In this document: piece by piece, positions 21,653-26,138 of the stretch
Layout of the letters: every line of letters starts with the position of its first letter
Numbering within the stretch: the stretch's first letter is position 1
Source: Bog-473 sp036502025
GTDB taxonomy: Bacteria; Actinomycetota; Acidimicrobiia; Acidimicrobiales; RAAP-2
NCBI GenBank assembly: GCA_036502025.1
Contig: DASXZJ010000058.1
Coordinates: 1 to 26,138 of the forward strand
Direction: 5' to 3'
Length of the DNA: 26,138 bases
Position numbers and translations under genes: made by a program
Notes under the pieces: model-generated
The model's database searches: none
Told to the model about the DNA's origin: nothing
What the model saw: only the letters and a program-made list of their open reading frames with translations

Positions 21653-22198
21653 ATGGCACCTGAGCCAGTTCGTTTTCTGTTCCATCGACCTCTGCCGTAT
21701 GTCGACCCTCAAACCGTAAGGGGACCCCTCAAGCGAGCGCTGGTCGCCGCCGGTAGCTCGCCTTTGACACGCCGGCTCTCGACGACCCGTCTGTGGCGCA
21801 AGACCGTATGGAAAATAGAGCCAACTTTGCAGCGCTTGTCGGGCGGCCGTCTCACGACCGCTGTCGGGCTCCCCACTGCCCTGCTGGAAACCCGCGGCGC
21901 GCGCACAGGTCAGTGGCGACGAAACGGCGTTATCTATTTCCACGATGGGGATCAGGTGACAATTGTGGCTTCACAGGCAGGCTATCCCCGCAACCCTGCC
22001 TGGTACTACAACCTCATCGCCAATCCAGACGTCCGGCTCGGCGGACAAACCTTTCGCGCTCGCGTCGTCGTTGCCGAGGCAGAGCGCGCTCGACTGTGGA
22101 GACTCGCCGACGACGTCTTCCCTGCGTTTGTGTCCTATCGCCAAAGCGCCGGCCGCTACGGACGCCAGATCCCAATCATCCAACTCGCCGCCTACTAA
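21653..22198 (+). CDS. Deazaflavin (F420)-dependent nitroreductase-family protein (second Ddn-like)
   Basis: A 181-residue Ddn-family protein. TALLETRGARTGQWRRNGVIYF is the cofactor-binding RGxxTGxxRxxxxxY segment, and VASQAGYPRNPAWYYNLIANPDV is the near-invariant GxPxxPxWxxNLxAxPxV motif, more canonical here than in the copy at 11461. The N-terminal 60 residues form helices that often serve for membrane association or cover the active site. Reduced F420 would be the electron donor; substrates in the family include nitro compounds, quinones and enones. The ATG lacks a good ribosome binding site. Its codons are visibly less GC-biased than those of the neighbours. Two regulatory boxes upstream tie it to the kinase/exporter locus. 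Confidence 0.86.
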   Translation: MAPEPVRFLFHRPLPYVDPQTVRGPLKRALVAAGSSPLTRRLSTTRLWRKTVWKIEPTLQRLSGGRLTTAVGLPTALLETRGARTGQWRRNGVIYFHDGDQVTIVASQAGYPRNPAWYYNLIANPDVRLGGQTFRARVVVAEAERARLWRLADDVFPAFVSYRQSAGRYGRQIPIIQLAAY

Positions 22199-22900
22199 TG
22201 CTATCCCGAACGCCTGAGGCTGCGGGGAACTTGCGATTCTTGGCCCGCTGAAGCGGGGTTGCCTTCGCCCGCTGGCAACATCGGGTTGACCATGTCGACC
22301 CTGGCGATGAATTAACCAACCTGGTTCGTCGACGGGGCTCCAGCGTGAGAAGCGACCGAGGTCGGGCTTATGCGGCAACCCGATCACGCTAAGGCCGAGC
22401 TGTGTGCCCGCGTAGCAAGGGTGGACGTTTACAAGAGGAGCGGGCCTCGGAGTTGATGCGACTGTCGAACGCCTCCAAACTCTCACCAATCCCGAGCGCG
22501 TCCGGTTCGTCGCCGAGCGCAAACTCCTTTGGTCTCGCATCGACTGGACGACTATCGTGAGTCCCAGATCAGTGCTACGCCAGACCCTGCGCAGCACTAA
22601 GTCTACGGAGGACGCCGCCGCCTCACTTGTCGTCGAGGGAGTGCGGCTCCTTTGTTGCACATTTTCCTGAAACAGCCCATCCGGTTGGCATGCGCCGACA
22701 CCGGCACATTGGGCGCCACCCCACGCTGAGCGCAAGGGTTCGCTCCGATCGCTCTTCTCGTCCCTCGTCACGAGGTCGCGCCCGGATGTACCTCGTCTAT
22801 CCTCCCTATGCTCGTCCGGATGTTTTCCCTACACGTGACTGCGTGGCCGATCCCGCGCGCAGTCAGTAAGGGCTTACTAGTAGCGCTTCCGGCCATACGT
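22199..22900. other. Non-coding or degenerate stretch between Ddn-like gene and ABC permease
   Basis: About 700 bp without a supported gene. A plus-strand frame from 22416 to the TGA at 22668-22670 is open for 84 codons without a start codon; it reads VERLQTLTNPERVRFVAERK and then LLWSRIDWTTIVSPRSVLRQ, which looks protein-like, so it may be the remains of a gene, but I recognise no family. The minus-strand frame over 21971-22771 is rejected as a shadow. A near-perfect dyad (GGGTTGAC-CAT-GTCGACCC) lies around 22282-22300. Confidence 0.4.
22244..22257 (+). terminator. GC-rich hairpin after the second Ddn-like gene
   Basis: CCCGCT and AGCGGG are separated by GA, giving a short GC stem 46 bp after the stop, followed by GTTGCC. 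Weak candidate for a terminator. Confidence 0.3.
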
Positions 22901-23680
22901 TTACGCGTCGCGGGTCATTACTAACCGGCAGGCAACTACTACCAGCGCGACGGAGAAGCCTAAGTAGATGCCAGCTTCAATGCCCTGGAAGGCCCAAAAT
23001 CTGCTTGCCGGTTGGTAAGCATAGAGAAATCCGGAGGAGGTTTGTCTGCCGGAGACGGCCCAGGTACCAGCAGGAGGCGCGACCTTGGCAGTCGATAGTG
23101 GAATCAGCAAAGAATGCGGGCTCATGTAGTGCGGCCGTAGATACTTCTGGATCCCTACGCGTAGGACGACGAAAGCGGTGAGAGTGGTGGCCATGGCAGG
23201 GGGGACCCGCTTGAACACGGTTCCTGCTGCGATACCCAAAGCTACTGCGAAGACCGAATAGGCGGCCGGCGCGACTCCTTGAATGTCGAAGGCGTTGGCC
23301 GTTTCGAAGCGGCCGCCGTTCAGCCCGGTCTTGGCTTGCCACCAGGTGATGAGGGCACCCAAGGCACCCCCCCAAATGGCAGCGGCCAAGAGGGCGAACC
23401 TGGTGTTCGCCATGAACCAGCTACGCCGTGTGATCCCTTGCGTCCAGGCCAGGTTATGGGTTCCTTCCTCGAACTCTTTGGCGAGGAGAGGAGCACCCCA
23501 GAACAGCCCGAAGAGGAGAGGAACGACCACGGTGGCGTCGATCAGATCTGCAATAGAGAGGTCGCTACGAATCTGTCTGCCTCCGAGCCCAGTGATTAGT
23601 AGCAGGACCGTCACAGCGACGAGGACCGCGCCCGCCAGGCAGGCCTGGTTGCGGTGCAGCCGCCAAACGAGAGCGTTCAT
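22901..23680 (-). CDS. ABC transporter permease (exporter module 4)
   Basis: A 259-residue membrane protein with about six hydrophobic segments, starting MNALVWRLHRNQACLAGAVL. After the second helix it has AKEFEEGTHNLAWTQGITRRSWFMANTRF, the conserved E.E.GT..L.WTQ..TR..W...K/R turn of a family of actinobacterial ABC permeases that co-occur with YtrA-type GntR regulators. The remaining segments are spaced by short loops and one external loop containing LRPHYMSPHSLLIPLS. The ATG overlaps the ATPase stop as ATGA. It is the last gene of the module; the substrate is unknown. Confidence 0.85.
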   Translation of the reverse strand: MNALVWRLHRNQACLAGAVLVAVTVLLLITGLGGRQIRSDLSIADLIDATVVVPLLFGLFWGAPLLAKEFEEGTHNLAWTQGITRRSWFMANTRFALLAAAIWGGALGALITWWQAKTGLNGGRFETANAFDIQGVAPAAYSVFAVALGIAAGTVFKRVPPAMATTLTAFVVLRVGIQKYLRPHYMSPHSLLIPLSTAKVAPPAGTWAVSGRQTSSGFLYAYQPASRFWAFQGIEAGIYLGFSVALVVVACRLVMTRDA

Positions 23681-24585
23681 GAGAGTCCCCTCAGCACAGG
23701 GATTGAACGCGGGTCTACCGCATCATCACGGCCCATGTAGGCCAGGATGATGTCCTCTAGGCCCACGTCACCGATCTCCCAGGACGGATCAAGGATCGGG
23801 CGACTGACGCGCACGAGAAGGCGAGTTTGCCTATCGGTCTGCGTGGACTTGATAACCGTCACACCGGGTTCCACGTCCGCCGCGTCCCGGCGTGGGCCCA
23901 CCAACATTCGATGACCAGCGAGCACGTCTTCGATGTCGTCGCAGATCTGCGTTCGCGAACCCGCCAGGAGGACCAGGTGGTCACACACGCGCTCAAGATC
24001 GTGGAGCAGATGCGACGACAGGATGACCGAAAGGTTGCCATCCGCGACCGCCTCGGTGAGCGAGAGCAGAAACTCCCGGCGCGCTAGTGGGTCCAGGGCA
24101 GCCACGGGTTCATCCAGCAGAAGGAGCTGGGGCCGCTTGGCCAGAGCCAGGCTCAAGCCTACCTGGGCGCGTTGGCCCCCTGAGAGCGTTGCAACCGGTC
24201 GGTCAATCGGGACCCGGAGGGTAGCCAGTCGCGCCCGCGCTCCAGTTGCGTCCCAGTGACGGTTAAGACGCGCGCCCACAGCGAGGTGGTCGTCCGCGCT
24301 CAATCGCCGATAGAGCGGTACCTCTTGGGCCAGGAATCCGATGCTATCCAGGAACTCCGAGGTCTGCTGAGGACGTCGGCCGAGAACTGCCGCTGCCCCC
24401 GTGCTGGGGGCGATGAGTCCGGCCAGTACCTTCAGCAGAGTCGTCTTGCCGGCGCCGTTGGGTCCGACGAGCGCAGTTACTCGGCCTGGTGGCACCGACA
24501 CCGAACAGTCCTGTAACGCCCAGAGCGACCCGTAGCGCTTCCCCAGACCGGTGGTCTGGACGGTCGGCATGGCGCGGGTGTTCAC
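23677..24585 (-). CDS. ABC transporter ATP-binding protein (exporter module 4)
   Basis: A 302-residue ATPase with Walker A GPNGAGKT (about 41-48), a canonical signature LSGGQRAQVGL, Walker B LLLLDEPVAALD and H-loop SSHLLHDLERV. The Q-loop lies in IGFLAQEVPLY. The C-terminal 90 residues are a specific extension. The GTG at 24583-24585 overlaps the GntR stop (GTGA); an ATG five codons later is an alternative, and neither has a ribosome binding site, so coupling to the GntR gene is likely. It is transcribed from the GntR promoter with the permease. Confidence 0.9.
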   Translation of the reverse strand: MNTRAMPTVQTTGLGKRYGSLWALQDCSVSVPPGRVTALVGPNGAGKTTLLKVLAGLIAPSTGAAAVLGRRPQQTSEFLDSIGFLAQEVPLYRRLSADDHLAVGARLNRHWDATGARARLATLRVPIDRPVATLSGGQRAQVGLSLALAKRPQLLLLDEPVAALDPLARREFLLSLTEAVADGNLSVILSSHLLHDLERVCDHLVLLAGSRTQICDDIEDVLAGHRMLVGPRRDAADVEPGVTVIKSTQTDRQTRLLVRVSRPILDPSWEIGDVGLEDIILAYMGRDDAVDPRSIPVLRGLS

Positions 24586-24998
24586 GCGATTCTGGCGTTC
24601 TGTGAGTTTGACAGCATCGAAGCCACCAGGGATTCGATCGACTCGTCGTCTAGTCCCTCGCGGCGGGCGGCCTGCACCCAGCGTTCCAGGCTTCGGGCCA
24701 GGCGAATCTGTGTCTCCGGTGGCGGCCCAGCGGGACGGCGGGTCACGAACGTGCCTACGCCCTGGCGTCCCTCGACTAACCCTTCGTGTTCGAGTTCCCA
24801 GTAGGCCTTCATGACCGTATTTGGGTTGATAGCGACTTCGGCCACCACTTCCTTGACAGTGGGGAGCTTGTCACCAACACCTAGGACTCCCATCCGGAGG
24901 GCTTGCTTGACCTGTTGCGCCAACTGGAGGTAAGCGGGCACCCCGGAGTCCGGGTTCAAGTGGAACGTGATCGACTGTCGCAATACTTCTCTAGTCAT
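24582..24998 (-). CDS. GntR-family regulator, YtrA-like (exporter module 4)
   Basis: A 138-residue protein: ITFHLNPDSGVPAYLQLAQQ opens the winged helix, KLPTVKEVVAEVAINPNTVM with KAYWELEHEGLVEGRQGVGT gives recognition helix and wing, and a helical tail follows (LERWVQAARREGLDDESIESL). The short tail places it in the YtrA group, whose members usually repress their own ABC operon. The ATG at 24998 has no ribosome binding site but follows a promoter -10 by 7 nt, so the transcript is probably leaderless. It heads the GntR-ATPase-permease operon. Confidence 0.88.
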   Translation of the reverse strand: MTREVLRQSITFHLNPDSGVPAYLQLAQQVKQALRMGVLGVGDKLPTVKEVVAEVAINPNTVMKAYWELEHEGLVEGRQGVGTFVTRRPAGPPPETQIRLARSLERWVQAARREGLDDESIESLVASMLSNSQNARIA

Positions 24999-25404
24999 CT
25001 AGTTAACAGTAGGTCGCCAGACGGGAGCACGTCAAATGGCGCTGGCAGTGCCCATGTCATCGGCCAACCGACCACTGCGCTGGGAGTGTCTTAGCTGCGC
25101 TCTTCGACCATCGCTATGTCGGCGGTAGCTCAAGCTCGCTGCGGATGACTCGGATGACGAGGCTGCTACGAGACCGGGCTACAAAGTGTGATCGGGCAAC
25201 TGCTAGCTACTTCGACCTGAAAAAGTCGCTGCGTGGCGGTCCCTGAGACTGGTGTGTCTGGAGGAGAGGATGGCCTCGAACCCCTTGCAAGCTCGACAGA
25301 CAACACCAGCAGCTCAGCCGGCAGGATCGAATCCCACAACGTCGGCTGATCATTTACAGTTCTGAGCACGATGGCCTCGATCCTTCTATTACGTCATCCT
25401 CGGC
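24999..25404. other. Intergenic region right of module 4, no firm gene
   Basis: About 400 bp. The left 40 bp hold the GntR promoter. A plus-strand frame at 25270-25365 (31 codons, starts MASNPLQARQ) has an excellent GGAGGAG site but low-complexity content, and the 11-mer GATGGCCTCGA at its start recurs 101 bp later at 25370. I do not count it as a gene. Confidence 0.45.
25006..25035 (-). promoter_or_regulatory. Leaderless promoter of the GntR-ABC operon
   Basis: On the minus strand TTGACG (25035-25030) and TACTGT (25011-25006) are 18 bp apart; the ATG follows the -10 after 7 nt, leaving no room for a 5' leader. The start region contains small palindromes (GTTAAC, and CTAG repeated on each side of ATGA) that could be the GntR operator. 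Confidence 0.55.
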
Positions 25405-25713
25405 ATGGTCGACCACGTTCGGGCGACCGCCACCACCGCCAGCCAGGACGAACTCGACGGCGCCCTATGGAATGCCTGCGCCCGCGGCGACAGCGTCATC
25501 GCGCGCCTGCTCATAGGCTTCGGTGCCCATCTCGATTGGATGGCTCCGTGGAACGGGCAGACACCCCTCGACGCCGCCCGCTCCCGACACCAGAACCACA
25601 TTCTTCGATCTGCTGCCCGGGCCGGCCTGACAGGTTCACGCCGCCCTCGCCAGCAGCGCCCGGCCGTCGACCTGAACCCTCCCCAAGCCGACCGGCGGCC
25701 TCTCGATCGGTAG
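25405..25713 (+). pseudogene. Ankyrin-repeat protein fragment
   Basis: A 102-codon frame whose first half has one clear ankyrin repeat: ELDGALWNACARGDSVIARL, then LIGFGAHLDWMAPWNGQTPL and DAARS. The pattern (ALW.AC..G....A..LL..GA.L.W..PW.G.TPLDAAR) is that of the last repeat of bacterial ankyrin proteins, where a second helix and WLR..GA normally follow; here the frame turns into basic, Pro-rich sequence (RRPRQQRPAVDLNPPQADRR), suggesting a frameshift or truncation. There is no ribosome binding site, and protein-like sequence (FYYVILGMVDHVRA) runs upstream of the ATG, so the 5' part also seems lost. Confidence 0.45.
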
Positions 25714-26138
25714 GCGTTCCCCCGGTCTGCGGATACCGCTCGCGTCGCCCCAAGCTTGAGCGGACACGGAATCTTCTCTGGCACTACCGATCGCCATGCC
25801 CGCGACGGACCACCGTGTTCGGCGGGGGCAGAGAGACCGGCACGCCGTCCACCTGCGAAAAGGGTTTCGCCTTATGGCACCTCAAGACCACAAGGTGTCA
25901 TTATGCGAAACCGCTCGATGGGATGCCCGGCGCCGAGGGAGTGACCTATTTGCGGCCGGTTACTCGTCACGGCGGTAGAGCGCCGTGGAAGCGTCGCCTC
26001 GTCACCCGGTTCCGGAGCCCTTGTCCCATGGTCAAACGCCAAAGGGGTAGCCGATCAGGTGAGACCTGCCGTAGCTTGGCGACGACACAGCCCGGCTGTT
26101 TGGTGTTGTCGGCGGCCGTATGCCCGACGCCGGGGATC
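25714..26138. other. Terminal region without a gene, containing a large inverted repeat
   Basis: About 425 bp with no credible open frame. The notable structure is the inverted repeat at 25855-25912. A small perfect dyad (CAGGT-GAG-ACCTG) lies near 26057-26070. Confidence 0.5.
25855..25912. repeat. Long nested inverted repeat, recombinase- or transposon-end-like
   Basis: Arms at 25863-25882 and 25893-25912 match at 17 of 20 positions around a 10-bp spacer; the outer parts are GGTTTCGC and GCGAAACC. A further GCGAAA (25855-25860) pairs with the first TTTCGC across AGGG, so three alternating half-sites lie in 58 bp. There is no U-tract and no adjacent gene to terminate. Candidate binding site of a recombinase or end of a mobile element; no recombinase is encoded in the window. 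Confidence 0.6.

Noticed and set aside
21971..22771. Minus-strand open frame of 266 codons
   Set aside because: It overlaps the Ddn-like gene, which has clear family motifs, and its own product shows none.
23154..23165. Perfect 12-bp palindrome CCTACGCGTAGG
   Set aside because: It is inside the permease coding sequence of module 4 and lacks the spacing of the regulatory boxes; probably chance.
25270..25365. 31-codon frame with a strong ribosome binding site
   Set aside because: Low-complexity product, no neighbours to couple with and no recognisable feature; the good site may be coincidental.
1..26138. tRNA, rRNA, CRISPR and intact transposase genes
   Set aside because: I looked for T-arm consensus, regular direct repeats with spacers and transposase motifs on both strands and saw none; a tRNA search program would settle the first.

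Overview
The window is a high-GC actinobacterial chromosome segment. The evidence is strongly G/C-biased codon use, many GTG starts, 4-bp stop/start overlaps (ATGA, GTGA), two promoters that look leaderless, and two deazaflavin (F420)-dependent nitroreductase-type genes. I could not assign a genus. No tRNA, rRNA, CRISPR array or intact insertion sequence was seen.

Layout. 1-4451 (minus strand): the 5' part of a Tad/Flp-type pilus operon, in transcription order a Ser/Thr-rich lipoprotein, a secreted PKD-like protein, a SAF-domain CpaB-like protein, a CpaE-like ATPase, the CpaF/TadA motor ATPase and the start of tadB, cut by the window edge. 4749-9042: two ABC exporter modules, one divergent from an HxlR regulator and one led by a YtrA-type GntR regulator. 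9173-11985: a PPOX-type flavin/F420 protein, a small HTH protein paired with a Clp N-domain protein, an NTF2-like protein and a Ddn-type nitroreductase. 11986-13289: a decayed stretch with palindromes, a 3' remnant of a type I restriction hsdR gene and a frameshifted SRPBCC gene.

13321-20806 is the functional centre. A histidine kinase and a NarL-type response regulator (minus) share overlapping ends with a methyltransferase and an NTF2-like gene. Divergently, an ABC ATPase, a permease, a 59-residue membrane protein, an HxlR regulator and a metallo-beta-lactamase-fold hydrolase run on the plus strand. An alpha/beta hydrolase lies downstream of the NTF2-like gene. 20896-22198 holds a hypothetical gene and a second Ddn-type gene. 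22901-24998 is a fourth ABC module led by a GntR regulator. The right end (24999-26138) is mostly empty, with an ankyrin remnant and a large inverted repeat.

Main observation: the motif TACGTC-N5-GCGYAG occurs six times, only in three intergenic regions: twice upstream of the alpha/beta hydrolase, twice in opposite orientations between the kinase operon and the ABC operon, and twice upstream of the second Ddn-type gene. Every copy points along the gene it precedes, 50-150 nt before the start codon, and both tandem pairs are spaced exactly 32 bp. This looks like the operator of one local regulon, most simply that of the encoded two-component system, tying together an exporter, two hydrolases, a methyltransferase, an NTF2-like protein and an F420-type reductase. 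A role in sensing and disposing of a small molecule is inference.
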